Source: CAVSUR01 sp052143655
Lineage (GTDB): Bacteria > Actinomycetota > Actinomycetes > Streptosporangiales > Streptosporangiaceae
Assembly (NCBI GenBank): GCA_052143655.1
Contig: JBKQSL010000185.1
Location: 1-27,405 of the forward strand
Direction: 5' to 3'
Length of the DNA stretch: 27,405 nt
Each line of letters starts with the position of its first letter. Within the stretch, counting starts at the first letter, position 1. Positions 1-6,499 of the stretch are shown here, piece by piece. Made by a program: the position numbers and the translations under genes. Below the pieces are notes generated by a model, which made no database searches, was not told the DNA's origin, and worked only from the letters and a program-made list of their open reading frames with translations.

Positions 1-173
1 GGCTCGCCTGCCGTCTCCTGCGGGCCGTCGGCGGGCCGCTCCCAGATCACCGGCAGCAGCGTGGCAACGGGCCGGGTGCCGTCGAAGGTGACCAGGTCCG
101 CCGTCTGGGCCGTGTCCACGAACGCGGTGATCTCGGCCAGGGCGGTGACAGCGAAATGGCGCGGAATATACAC
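1..173 (-). CDS. FMN-binding negative transcriptional regulator, PaiB-like (partial, 5' end only)
   Basis: The first 57 residues are present; the gene runs off the left edge of the window. The protein begins VYIPRHFAVT and continues with TADLVTFDGTRPVATLLPVIW, which matches the opening of PaiB/FMN-binding split-barrel proteins (usual start MYxPxHFxxTD, then a strand and turn leading to the flavin site). Family members are small cytosolic proteins of about 200 residues. Some are linked to repression of sporulation and protease genes in Bacillus, but the biochemical role is poorly defined. The start is the GTG at 171-173. No Shine-Dalgarno precedes it, but a TACCCT hexamer lies 6 nt upstream, so the mRNA may be leaderless. 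The family call is good; the function in this organism is inference. Confidence 0.7.
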   Translation of the reverse strand, partial: MYIPRHFAVTALAEITAFVDTAQTADLVTFDGTRPVATLLPVIWERPADGPQETAGE

Positions 174-179
174 CTGACC

Positions 180-185
180 AGGGTA
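180..185 (-). promoter_or_regulatory. Candidate leaderless -10 element for the PaiB-like gene
   Basis: TACCCT on the minus strand fits the actinobacterial -10 pattern TAnnnT and ends 6 nt before the GTG start. That spacing places transcription initiation at or next to the start codon. No convincing -35 box is visible. This is inferred from spacing only. Confidence 0.35.
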
Positions 186-345
186 GGCGCAACGGCTATC
201 GTGGGGCCAACGCGCTGACGCAGACAAGTAATGCGGGAGCACGCGAGACCACAGAGCCGCCGGCAGCTGCGAAGGCTGGCGGCCGGTCCGCCGGCAATCC
301 TCGACCACTGACCTGTCACGCTGCGCAGCCCGCAGCCGCCGGCCG

Positions 346-511
346 GGTTCGAGATCGCCAGCTGATGCAGCGTGGATGGGGCCGGGGACACGACCAGCAT
401 CCCGTCATCGAGCTCGTAACGGAACTCGTCGTCGGGCAGGCCGGCCATGTCGGCCACAGTCAGCGCCCGGTCCTGGCCGTGCCAGACGCCGTCGGTAGTC
501 ACAGCACTCAT
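346..511 (-). pseudogene. Uma2-family (DUF820) endonuclease-like remnant, N-terminal fragment
   Basis: The first 55 residues (LTVADMAGLPDDEFRYELDD, GMLVVSPAPSTLHQLAISN) are the typical N-terminus of Uma2/DUF820 proteins. This is a PD-(D/E)XK-fold family of about 190 residues, very common in actinobacteria and cyanobacteria, whose cellular role is not settled. After residue 55 the frame stays open to about position 47 but has no family similarity, and the catalytic core (the D-x-E/K strands) is missing in all frames I read. The space to 174 holds nothing recognisable. The start at 509-511 has an excellent Shine-Dalgarno (GCAGGAGGCAAG), so the front is intact and the rest has been deleted or replaced. 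A 26-bp tandem repeat sits right at its ribosome binding site. Confidence 0.6.
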
Positions 512-562
512 CTTGCCTCCTGCCGGTCATGTCCGCTCTTGCCTCCTGCCGGTCATGTCCGC
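511..562 (-). repeat. Perfect 26-bp tandem repeat carrying a Shine-Dalgarno and start codon
   Basis: Positions 511-536 and 537-562 are identical. On the minus strand each unit contains ATGACC followed by GGCAGGAGGCAAG, the ribosome binding site of the Uma2 fragment. The ATG of the upstream unit (554-556) opens a nine-codon ORF, MTGRRQERT, whose TGA (527-529) overlaps the ATG of the next unit (528-530) as ATGA. The repeat is seen directly; translation of the mini-ORF is speculative. Confidence 0.85.
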
Positions 563-672
563 CACGATGCCAGCGGCTGCCGACAATCGCGGCACGCCGG
601 GCATCTCGCCAGGTCGGCGGCGGCCGCGCCGGGCGCGGCTCGACGGCGGGCGCGGGGGCCGGCCCGGACCGG

Positions 673-678
673 TAGGGT
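673..678 (+). promoter_or_regulatory. Candidate leaderless -10 element for the 105-residue gene
   Basis: TAGGGT fits TAnnnT and lies 7 nt before the ATG at 686. There is no Shine-Dalgarno in between. This is the usual arrangement of leaderless actinobacterial transcripts, with the +1 at or beside the start codon. No clear -35 box is visible in the GC-rich sequence upstream. Confidence 0.4.
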
Positions 679-685
679 TCCTGGC

Positions 686-1003
686 ATGACCGATGTGGAT
701 GACCTTGACGCGCTGTCGTCGCGGGAACTGCACGACCGCGCCGTGCACCGCGCCCTGCACCACTTCGACATCGCGTTCCTGTGGCAGCTGCTGCGCGAGA
801 TTCCGGCCGGCGAGGCCGCAGCCGGGCACCCGGAGGCCGCTGGCGCGGACGCGGCCCACCTGTCCGCGCTGATCTCCGACGCGCTGGAAGCCGGCGAGGG
901 TGACGTGGCCGAGTCACTGCGCCCGCTGTACCTCAACTACCTGCGCAAGCACAGTTCCGGCCAGCACCAGCCGAGCAAGCCCGAGGCCGGCCAGCCCGGC
1001 TGA
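686..1003 (+). CDS. Conserved hypothetical protein, 105 residues
   Basis: A short, charged, probably helical protein. It begins MTDVDDLDALSSRELHDRAV and continues with a helical stretch around HFDIAFLWQLLREIPAGEAA. A second helical part includes LISDALEAGEGDVAESLRPL and YLNYLRK. There is no signal peptide, membrane segment or metal site. The SSxELHDxAVxxAxxHxDxxFxWxLLxxxPxAEAA pattern resembles small actinobacterial proteins of unknown function that I recognise only by pattern. The ATG at 686 was chosen because the conserved part begins there and a -10 hexamer sits 7 nt upstream. It is divergent from the Uma2 remnant and convergent with the oxidoreductase, whose stop is 20 nt away. No function is proposed. 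Confidence 0.7.
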   Translation: MTDVDDLDALSSRELHDRAVHRALHHFDIAFLWQLLREIPAGEAAAGHPEAAGADAAHLSALISDALEAGEGDVAESLRPLYLNYLRKHSSGQHQPSKPEAGQPG

Positions 1004-1023
1004 GCCCGCGCCGGACGGCCGCC

Positions 1024-1995
1024 TCAGTCCGGGACGACGATCACCTTGCCGACGGCGCCGCCCTCCACCGCATCGTGCGCGGCGGCGATGTCGTCCAGCC
1101 CGTACCGGGTGATCGGCAGCTCGGTCAGCGCCCCGTCAGCGAGCGCGGCGCTGGTGTCCGCCACTGCGGCTTCCAACACGGCCGCCGGCACCCCGTAGAG
1201 CAGCACGAACCGGAGCACCACGTTGGCGGTCATGCAGGCACGGACCGGCAGCGCCGGGTCCTGCGCCTCGGCGGCGTAGGTCACGATCTCGGCCATCGGC
1301 GCGGTCACGGCCAGGTCGAGCTGCAGGTTCGTGCCGAGCGCCAGCTCGACGACCCGGTCCACCTGGCCGGCGAACGAACGGATCTGGTCCGCGGCATCGG
1401 CGTCCTTGTAGTTCACGACCAGGTCCGCGCCGGCCTTGCTGGCCAGTTCCGCCTTCTGCGGGCCGCTGACCGTCGTGACGACCCTGGCCCCGGCATGCTT
1501 GGCGAGCTCGATAGCGAAATGACCGACCGCCCCGGCACCGCCGGCCACCAGCACGGTCTTGCCCTCGACCGGCCCGTCGGCGAACAGGCAGCGGTGTGCG
1601 GTCAGGGCCGGGACGCCCAGGCTGGCCCCCAGCTCGGCCGAGGCTCCCTCCGGCAACGGCACTGCCTGGCGGGCGGGTACCACGCTGCACTGCGCGGCGG
1701 TCCCCCACGGGCTCTGCGCCGCGGCCAGGAACAGCCAGACCCGCTGGCCGACCCGGGCCGGGTCGACGCCCTCGCCGACCGCCTCGATGACGCCCGCGCC
1801 GTCCTGGTTCGGGATCTGGAAGCCCTCGATCGGCCGCGGCGTTGCCCCGCTGCGAGACTTCCAGTCCGTCGGGTTGACGCCGGAAGCCTCGACCCGGATC
1901 CGGACCTGGCCGGGGCCCGGCTCGGGCCGCTCGATCTCCTCGACCCGCAGCACCTCGCGGGCCGGCCCGTACCGGTCATACAGCGCAGCTTTCAT
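1024..1995 (-). CDS. NADPH:quinone reductase-like, zinc-free MDR oxidoreductase
   Basis: 323 residues, the normal length for the quinone oxidoreductase (QOR) branch of the medium-chain dehydrogenase/reductase superfamily. The N-terminal GroES-like domain (about 1-125) opens MKAALYDRYGPAREVLRVEE and carries the family's EASGVNPTDWKSRSG segment. It lacks the Cys/His ligands of the catalytic zinc. The Rossmann domain (about 130-270) has VLVAGGAGAVGHFAIELAK, the NADP(H)-binding glycine motif. The C-terminus (AAHDAVEGGAVGKVIVVPD) is typical. It likely reduces quinones or other activated carbonyl or alkene substrates with NADPH in the cytosol; the substrate cannot be read from sequence. The ATG start has a GGGAGGCGACC ribosome binding site. 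It seems to be a single-gene unit. Confidence 0.88.
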   Translation of the reverse strand: MKAALYDRYGPAREVLRVEEIERPEPGPGQVRIRVEASGVNPTDWKSRSGATPRPIEGFQIPNQDGAGVIEAVGEGVDPARVGQRVWLFLAAAQSPWGTAAQCSVVPARQAVPLPEGASAELGASLGVPALTAHRCLFADGPVEGKTVLVAGGAGAVGHFAIELAKHAGARVVTTVSGPQKAELASKAGADLVVNYKDADAADQIRSFAGQVDRVVELALGTNLQLDLAVTAPMAEIVTYAAEAQDPALPVRACMTANVVLRFVLLYGVPAAVLEAAVADTSAALADGALTELPITRYGLDDIAAAHDAVEGGAVGKVIVVPD

Positions 1996-2088
1996 CGGGT
2001 GGTCGCCTCCCGGGAGTAGTCCGCTGAGTCACCACGCCGATCCTCTCACCCGCAGCGCGGCAGCGATCAGAGGCCTGCCAGCAACTGC

Positions 2089-2104
2089 CCCGGCTTGCGC
2101 CGGG
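2089..2104 (-). terminator. Hairpin downstream of the GGDEF gene
   Basis: A 6-bp GC stem (CCCGGC/GCCGGG) closes a tetraloop that reads GCAA on the minus strand, a stable GNRA loop. It begins 18 nt after the TAA of the diguanylate cyclase. No U-run follows, which is common in high-GC actinobacteria. Confidence 0.5.
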
Positions 2105-2121
2105 CGCGCGGATGGGCAGGG

Positions 2122-3426
2122 TTATGATTCTGGGCCCGGCTCCTCGGCCCATTCGAGGGCTTCCGCGCTCATATATACCTTGTTCCAGCCGGTCGTCCTG
2201 GCCTGCTCCAGAGCTGTGTCCGCCGCTCCTATCAGCTGGTCGAGAGCACGGCGGGACTCATTGAGGACGGCTACCCCGATAGAGACGGTCAGCCGGAAGA
2301 TGAATCCAGCCTGCGGACCGGATTCAATGGCGAAGGGCTCTCCGGCGATATGGTCCCGGAGGCGCTCGGTGATCCGGCGTGCTTCCGCGCCGTCTGTTCG
2401 CGGGAGGAGAATCGCGAACTCGTCGCCGCCCACTCGCCCGATCAGGTCGTATCCCCGAGACTGATCGCGCAGGATCGCCGCCACGCCCTTCAGGAGCTGA
2501 TCGCCCACCTCCGTGCCTGCAGCGTCAGTAGCCGCCTTGAAGTCATCGATGTTGACCATGGCCAGCGCCAGCGGGGACCTAGTCCGGGTGGCATGGGACA
2601 GCTCAGCCATGGCCTCTTGCTGCCAGGTCGCGAAGTTCAGTACGCCCGTCTTCCGGTCAAGCCGCGTCTGAGCCATGAGCTGGGCGTGCATCAGATGCTG
2701 CCGGTAGAGGACTACGGCAGGCAGCGCTAGGACCATCAGCACGGGGTTGATGGCGACGATCAGCGACAGCAGGACCGCGAGAGTCAGCTCGATGGAATCA
2801 GAAGTGAGGGACTCGCGCGTGCCCATCAGGTCCCGGATGCGCGCAGCCGGGTCGGAGAGCTTAATGGCCACCAGGACTAGCGCGCAGTTGATCAGCCACG
2901 CTACCGCCCCGCCCGCGATGACTATTGCCGTCCATTCCAGAGCGACCGCGCCGCCCTGCCTCGGGACGCCGACGAATGACTGACGCAGGGCATGGAATGC
3001 CAGCGAGACGCAGCCGTACGCCAGGCTGATCGTGCAGTTGCTGAAGACGCGCCGGTAGACGATCACCCGCGGCATCCGCCAGAGCTTGTAGCCGGCCATC
3101 AAGGCCGGCGCCGCGAAGGCGTAGCAAGGCGGAAGCGTCACTGCGATCGTCAGGTACCAGACCGTCTGCAAATCGCGGCTGAGAGCCCCGTGAATCTCCT
3201 TGACGCTCCTGGTGGCCTCGACCGCGATAGCCCCGCAGGCCAGCAGTCCCGCGAATACCGCGCCCTGGCCGAGGGACCAGTGCAGCCGGGCTGCAGACAT
3301 GAGGATCGCCGTCACCGACAGCGCGGCAACGAGGATCACGTAGCTCCGAAGCGGCTCCGCCAGGGCCCACAGTGGCCAGTCGCGGATGCGCCGCGGCGTC
3401 CAGCGAGGCGCGCGGAGGGCACTCAT
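2122..3426 (-). CDS. Membrane diguanylate cyclase with six predicted TM helices (GGDEF)
   Basis: 434 residues. About six hydrophobic segments (roughly 28-48, 54-70, 90-112, 130-148, 163-188 and 212-240) form an N-terminal membrane domain that I do not match to a named sensor family such as MASE or MHYT. The GGDEF domain spans about 250-420. It has the DRKTGVLN entry motif (258-265), an intact GGDEF active site at 333-337, and an RGYD inhibitory site at 324-327 spaced five residues before it, as in PleD. The enzyme should therefore make cyclic di-GMP from two GTP and be product-inhibited. No EAL domain follows. In actinobacteria c-di-GMP controls development through BldD. The ATG start has GGGGGAG 7 nt upstream. 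The gene stands alone. Confidence 0.92.
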   Translation of the reverse strand: MSALRAPRWTPRRIRDWPLWALAEPLRSYVILVAALSVTAILMSAARLHWSLGQGAVFAGLLACGAIAVEATRSVKEIHGALSRDLQTVWYLTIAVTLPPCYAFAAPALMAGYKLWRMPRVIVYRRVFSNCTISLAYGCVSLAFHALRQSFVGVPRQGGAVALEWTAIVIAGGAVAWLINCALVLVAIKLSDPAARIRDLMGTRESLTSDSIELTLAVLLSLIVAINPVLMVLALPAVVLYRQHLMHAQLMAQTRLDRKTGVLNFATWQQEAMAELSHATRTRSPLALAMVNIDDFKAATDAAGTEVGDQLLKGVAAILRDQSRGYDLIGRVGGDEFAILLPRTDGAEARRITERLRDHIAGEPFAIESGPQAGFIFRLTVSIGVAVLNESRRALDQLIGAADTALEQARTTGWNKVYMSAEALEWAEEPGPES

Positions 3427-3555
3427 GAGTACTCCCCCGGAGGACTATGCAGAAAGGTCGCCAACTCACATGTAACTATGAGTACGGAACTAATGGTGCA
3501 TCGTGACAGAACCGCGATCCGGCCGTCAAGCGTGGATGAGTGTGACAAAAGTTGT

Positions 3556-3576
3556 AGCTCCGGCGGAGCTTCGCCG
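3556..3576. terminator. Two overlapping alternative hairpins downstream of the MFS gene
   Basis: AGCTCC/GGAGCT (3556-3561 with 3565-3570) and CGGCG/CGCCG (3561-3565 with 3572-3576, loop GAGCTT) share bases, so only one can form at a time. They lie about 130 nt beyond the MFS stop, in its direction of transcription, and upstream of the GGDEF gene. They may be a terminator, or a switch between two folds; there is no U-run. Confidence 0.3.
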
Positions 3577-3589
3577 CCGAGTGCAGACG

Positions 3590-3685
3590 GGAGGCAGCCA
3601 TGCGCGTCGAATGGCTCTGACCAGCACCGCCCGCACCCCGCCACCCCCGAACGGAGGCAGCCATGCGCGTCGAATGGCTCTGACC
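3590..3685 (+). repeat. 33-bp direct repeat (two copies, 63 bp apart) with a Shine-Dalgarno and a six-codon ORF
   Basis: Copies at 3590-3622 and 3653-3685 are identical over 33 bp. On the plus strand each begins GGAGGCAGCC and then reads ATG CGC GTC GAA TGG CTC TGA, a six-residue ORF MRVEWL at 3600-3620 and 3663-3683. The 30-bp spacer differs. Both genes beside it run on the minus strand, so no larger gene follows these starts. The repeat is certain; a role as translated minigenes or as duplicated debris of an old gene start is open. Confidence 0.85.
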
Positions 3686-3705
3686 CAGCTGCATCGCAGG
3701 TCCGG

Positions 3706-4974
3706 CTATGGCAGCTGACGACGCCAGGTCAGCGCCAAAGCGGCGGCGGCGAGTAGGCCCACGCCGCCGCTGAGGGCGACCACAGAGCCCGGGCTGAGCG
3801 TGTGTGCGGCCAGTGCGCCCGCGGCGATGACGCCGAGGCCCTGGCCGACCTGGATACCGCCGTTGGCCAGGCCGAACGCCTGGGCGCGGCGCTGCGCCGG
3901 GATCGCGGCCACGAAGGCCGCGTTGGCGGCCAGCTGATAGCTGGCCGCCAGGCCGGATACGGCCAGGATGGCCAGTACCGCCGGCAAGCCAGGCTGCAGC
4001 GCGGCCAGGACCAGAACGCCGCAGGCGATGACGGCCAGCGGCCCCATCCAGTTCTGCCTGCGCTCGGGGGGCACGAGCCGGCCGAACGCGACTGAGCCGA
4101 CGGCCGTGCCGAACGGGGCGGCCGCGAAGATCAGCCCGGTGGCCACGCCGATCGGCAGCGAGCCCCGGACCTGGTCGGCGTAGGGGGCAGCGAGGCCCAT
4201 GGGCACCAGGTAGAACATCATCAGCCAGCCGAGCAGCATCAGCGTGCGCAGCCGCCGGTCACCGAACACCAGCCGGACCCCGCCAGCCAGCTGGGCGCGC
4301 TGGCTGGCGCCGTGCCGCCCGCGGGCGGGCGCCGGGCGGGCCCAGACGCACAGCCGCACCAGCAGGGCGGAGGCGGCGAACGTGGCGGCGTCGACCAGCA
4401 GCGCCGGCCCGACCCCGACTAAAGCGACGACCAGGCCGCCGAGGGCAAACCCGGCGACGATCCCGATCTGGTTGATCAGCTGGGTCACGGCCGTGCCGAG
4501 CACGTACCTGTCACCGGCCAGGATGTCCGGCAGTAGCGCTGACCGGGCTGCCTTGAAGGGCGAGTCGAGCAGCGTGACGGTGAACAGCAGCGCGATCAGC
4601 AGCCACAGCGCGGCCGCGCCCGGCACCTCCCGGCTGACCACCACCATGGCGCAGACCAGCACCAGGCGAGCCAGGTCGCACGCGACCATGACCCGGCGCC
4701 GCGGCAGCCGGTCGGCCAGGCCCGCCAGTGCCAGCCCGCCGACCAGCCAGGGCAGCAGCGTCGCCGCATAAGTGACCGCCGTCCACAGCGCGGAATGCGT
4801 GCGGTCATAGACCAGCACCGTCATCGCGACCCGGGCCAGCTGGTCTCCGCCGATCGACAGCAGCTGGGCCAGCAGCAAGGCACGGAACTGCGTCTCGGCC
4901 AGGACACCGCGGAAGGTCGCGGTGCGGCTGGGGGCCGACTCGGCATGCGCGGCAGCGGCGGCCGCTCTCTCCAA
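3706..4974 (-). CDS. Major facilitator superfamily transporter (likely drug efflux type)
   Basis: 422 residues with about twelve hydrophobic segments. Loop 2-3 carries the MFS signature AGLADRLPRRRVMVACDLAR (G-x-L-a-D-r-x-g-R-R-x-x-x). The segment LFTVTLLDSPFKAARSALLP is typical of the MFS_3/enterobactin exporter-like branch. It acts in the cytoplasmic membrane and probably exports small molecules in exchange for protons; the substrate is unknown. The start is TTG at 4972-4974, chosen because GGGAG lies 8 nt upstream and the conserved sequence begins soon after; no ATG or GTG fits better. An 8-bp inverted repeat at 5015-5038 upstream suggests local repression. The gene on the other side of that region, a protease, is divergent. 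Confidence 0.88.
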   Translation of the reverse strand: MERAAAAAAHAESAPSRTATFRGVLAETQFRALLLAQLLSIGGDQLARVAMTVLVYDRTHSALWTAVTYAATLLPWLVGGLALAGLADRLPRRRVMVACDLARLVLVCAMVVVSREVPGAAALWLLIALLFTVTLLDSPFKAARSALLPDILAGDRYVLGTAVTQLINQIGIVAGFALGGLVVALVGVGPALLVDAATFAASALLVRLCVWARPAPARGRHGASQRAQLAGGVRLVFGDRRLRTLMLLGWLMMFYLVPMGLAAPYADQVRGSLPIGVATGLIFAAAPFGTAVGSVAFGRLVPPERRQNWMGPLAVIACGVLVLAALQPGLPAVLAILAVSGLAASYQLAANAAFVAAIPAQRRAQAFGLANGGIQVGQGLGVIAAGALAAHTLSPGSVVALSGGVGLLAAAALALTWRRQLP

Positions 4975-5014
4975 CGGCGATCTCCCGATATTCGCGTGTC
5001 CTGATATCTCCGGC

Positions 5015-5038
5015 CCATCCCATAGTTCACTGGGATGG
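5015..5038. promoter_or_regulatory. Operator-like inverted repeat upstream of the MFS gene
   Basis: CCATCCCA (5015-5022) and TGGGATGG (5031-5038) are perfect 8-bp arms separated by 8 nt, a typical dimeric repressor spacing. On the minus strand a weak promoter can be drawn across it: TTGCGC at 5045-5050, 17 nt, AACTAT at 5022-5027. A bound repressor would then cover the -10. No repressor gene is adjacent, so the binding protein is unknown. The inverted repeat is directly seen; the promoter is weak inference. Confidence 0.5.
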
Positions 5039-5174
5039 CTATGCGCGCAACTATCGGTAACAGAGAGTCACATCTGCGACCCGGTCAGCCGGGCACCACC
5101 GCCAGGCCACGAGGACGCCGCCCTTGCCCCGAAACCGCCTGAAGTGCAGGAACGCCTCGCCAGGGGAATGCTCT

Positions 5175-5210
5175 GAAGATCTTCACATCCCGACGCTCTG
5201 GCACTATCCA
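5175..5210 (+). promoter_or_regulatory. Candidate sigma-70-type promoter of the protease gene with an overlapping palindrome
   Basis: TTCACA (5182-5187) and TATCCA (5205-5210) are separated by 17 nt. They lie about 58 nt before the protease start and 33 nt before its Shine-Dalgarno. A perfect 10-bp palindrome, GAAGATCTTC (5175-5184), overlaps the -35 box and may be an operator. Box sequences and spacing were read by eye. Confidence 0.45.
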
Positions 5211-5256
5211 GTCAGAACAGTCACAATCAGGCAAAGAACGGTAAGGAGATCGCAAC

Positions 5257-5271
5257 GTGATGGTGAAGTGA
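5257..5271 (+). promoter_or_regulatory. Four-codon leader ORF coupled to the protease start
   Basis: A strong Shine-Dalgarno, AAGGAGAT (5243-5250), is correctly spaced for the GTG at 5257 or ATG at 5260. That frame reads GTG ATG GTG AAG TGA and stops at once. Its TGA (5269-5271) overlaps the GTG (5268-5270) that opens the protease, as GTGA. The protease start has no Shine-Dalgarno of its own at normal distance, so ribosomes would reach it by stop/restart. The layout is seen; translation is inferred. Confidence 0.45.
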
Positions 5272-6098
5272 CGCCGCCGCGGCCCGGTCATACACGGCGG
5301 CCCCGCCGGCAGCCTTCCCGCCACGCCTCCTGGGCCATGTCCGCACTCGCTGTGACCGGCATGCTCGGCCTGGCGCTGATGCCGACAGCGCGGCTTTCCG
5401 CCGACACGGTCGCCGCGGTCAGGAAGGGAGTCGCCTTCAACGGGTCGCCGGCGGTGGGCGCTCTGTTCACCGCGTCCGGCGGCAGGCTCACCCGGCACTT
5501 CTGCACCGCGAGCGTCGTGCACAGCCCGTCCGGGAACCTCCTGGTCACCGCAGCGCACTGCATGCACGGCCGCAGCCTGACGCCAACCGGGCATGTTATC
5601 TTCGCCCCGCAGTACCACGGCGGCAGATTCCCGTTCGGCACCTGGCCGGTTACGGCCAAGTACGTCGACAGCCGGTGGTCGCGCTACCGCAACCCGAATG
5701 ACGACGTCGCGTTCCTGACCGTCAGCGGATCAGGCTCGCTGGAGGCGCGCACCGGGGCGGAGACGCTGACCACCGGCTGGCAGCCGCCGCTGCACGTCAC
5801 CGTGATCGGCTATCCGGACACGCGCAGCTGGCCGATCCGGTGCAGCGCGCCAGCCCGCGCATTCGACCCTGGCAAGCTGCGGCAGATGGTGTTCGACTGC
5901 GATGGCTACCGCGACGGCACCAGCGGCGGCCCGTTCCTCGCGGAGGTCAGCAAGAAGACCGGCGCCGGCCGGCTGGTCGGCCTCATCGGCGGCTACGAGA
6001 CCGGCGGCCGCTCGCCGAACATCTCCTACTCGCCACAGCTGGGCAGCCGGATCCAGAACCTGTACGACACGGCCGTCAAGGCGGCCACGGCAGGCTGA
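5268..6098 (+). CDS. Secreted trypsin-like serine protease (S1/V8-like fold)
   Basis: 276 residues from the GTG at 5268. The N-terminus has an Arg-rich n-region (residues 5-18) and a hydrophobic core (about 23-41, MSALAVTGMLGLALMPTA), so it is likely a Sec signal peptide with cleavage in the forties. The catalytic triad is complete: His97 in LVTAAHC, Asp146 in NDDVAFL and Ser219 in GTSGGP. Cys79/Cys98 bracket the His loop and Cys192/Cys211 lie before the Ser loop, as expected for two disulfides. The protein should be an active extracellular endopeptidase; the substrate is unknown. The GTG at 5268 was chosen because the signal peptide begins there. The frame stays open further upstream, but that part is not signal-like and spans the promoter. 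The gene is alone in its unit. Confidence 0.88.
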   Translation: MTPPRPGHTRRPRRQPSRHASWAMSALAVTGMLGLALMPTARLSADTVAAVRKGVAFNGSPAVGALFTASGGRLTRHFCTASVVHSPSGNLLVTAAHCMHGRSLTPTGHVIFAPQYHGGRFPFGTWPVTAKYVDSRWSRYRNPNDDVAFLTVSGSGSLEARTGAETLTTGWQPPLHVTVIGYPDTRSWPIRCSAPARAFDPGKLRQMVFDCDGYRDGTSGGPFLAEVSKKTGAGRLVGLIGGYETGGRSPNISYSPQLGSRIQNLYDTAVKAATAG

Positions 6099-6499
6099 GC
6101 CCAGCGCATGAACCTGCCATCTGCCAGTCGCCTGATGCCTGTGGTGCCGATGCTCTCGGCCGCAGCTCGCGGCTCCTGACGGCCCTGGCCGCGGGCAGGC
6201 CGCTCCGCCGGTAAAGTGTCCCGTACGCAACTACGGCCACTGCAGCCGCGTCCTGCTACTCTGCGCAACCACCGACTGCCAGCGACGTGCGCCGCTCGGT
6301 GATATTTTCGGGACTAGCGTGAAATCGCATATGCGATACCATCATCTAGGGCGCCGTGCTACGCGTTATGGTGCAATCGCGTGCCGAAAACATTGACCCG
6401 CGAAAAGGCGCCGGCGAGCGTGAAGCTGTGACGAGATCAGCATCGCCCGCGGCGAACTCCGTTGCGGCCGGGCGGCTGCGACGGGAGGGAGCGGTAATC
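6099..6499. other. Non-coding gap between the protease and the first XRE gene
   Basis: No gene is supported in these 401 bases. A weak 5-bp hairpin (GCCGC/GCGGC, 6159-6173) follows the protease. From about 6300 the sequence becomes AT-richer than its surroundings, as expected for a promoter region. It contains the 14-bp palindrome at 6324-6337 and TAnnnT hexamers (TACCAT 6337-6342, TATGGT 6367-6372) without good -35 partners. Confidence 0.6.
6324..6337. promoter_or_regulatory. Perfect 14-bp palindrome, likely operator of the XRE/DUF397 unit
   Basis: ATCGCATATGCGAT is a perfect palindrome in the AT-richer promoter region upstream of the XRE gene, and its last base overlaps a TACCAT -10-like hexamer. 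XRE repressors commonly bind such short dyads in their own promoters, so autoregulation is a reasonable guess. The binding protein is not shown. Confidence 0.45.

Noticed and set aside
174..345. Search for the missing C-terminal part of the Uma2 gene
   Set aside because: No minus-strand frame reads the catalytic strands of the family, so the gene is truncated and not simply frameshifted.
5124..5267. Upstream extension of the protease frame starting at an ATG at 5124
   Set aside because: It would put about 48 hydrophilic residues before the signal peptide and spans the likely promoter; no Shine-Dalgarno precedes it.
6108..6179. Short ORF after the protease (MNLPSASRLMPVVPMLSAAA...)
   Set aside because: No Shine-Dalgarno, no recognisable sequence, and a chance-length frame for this GC content.
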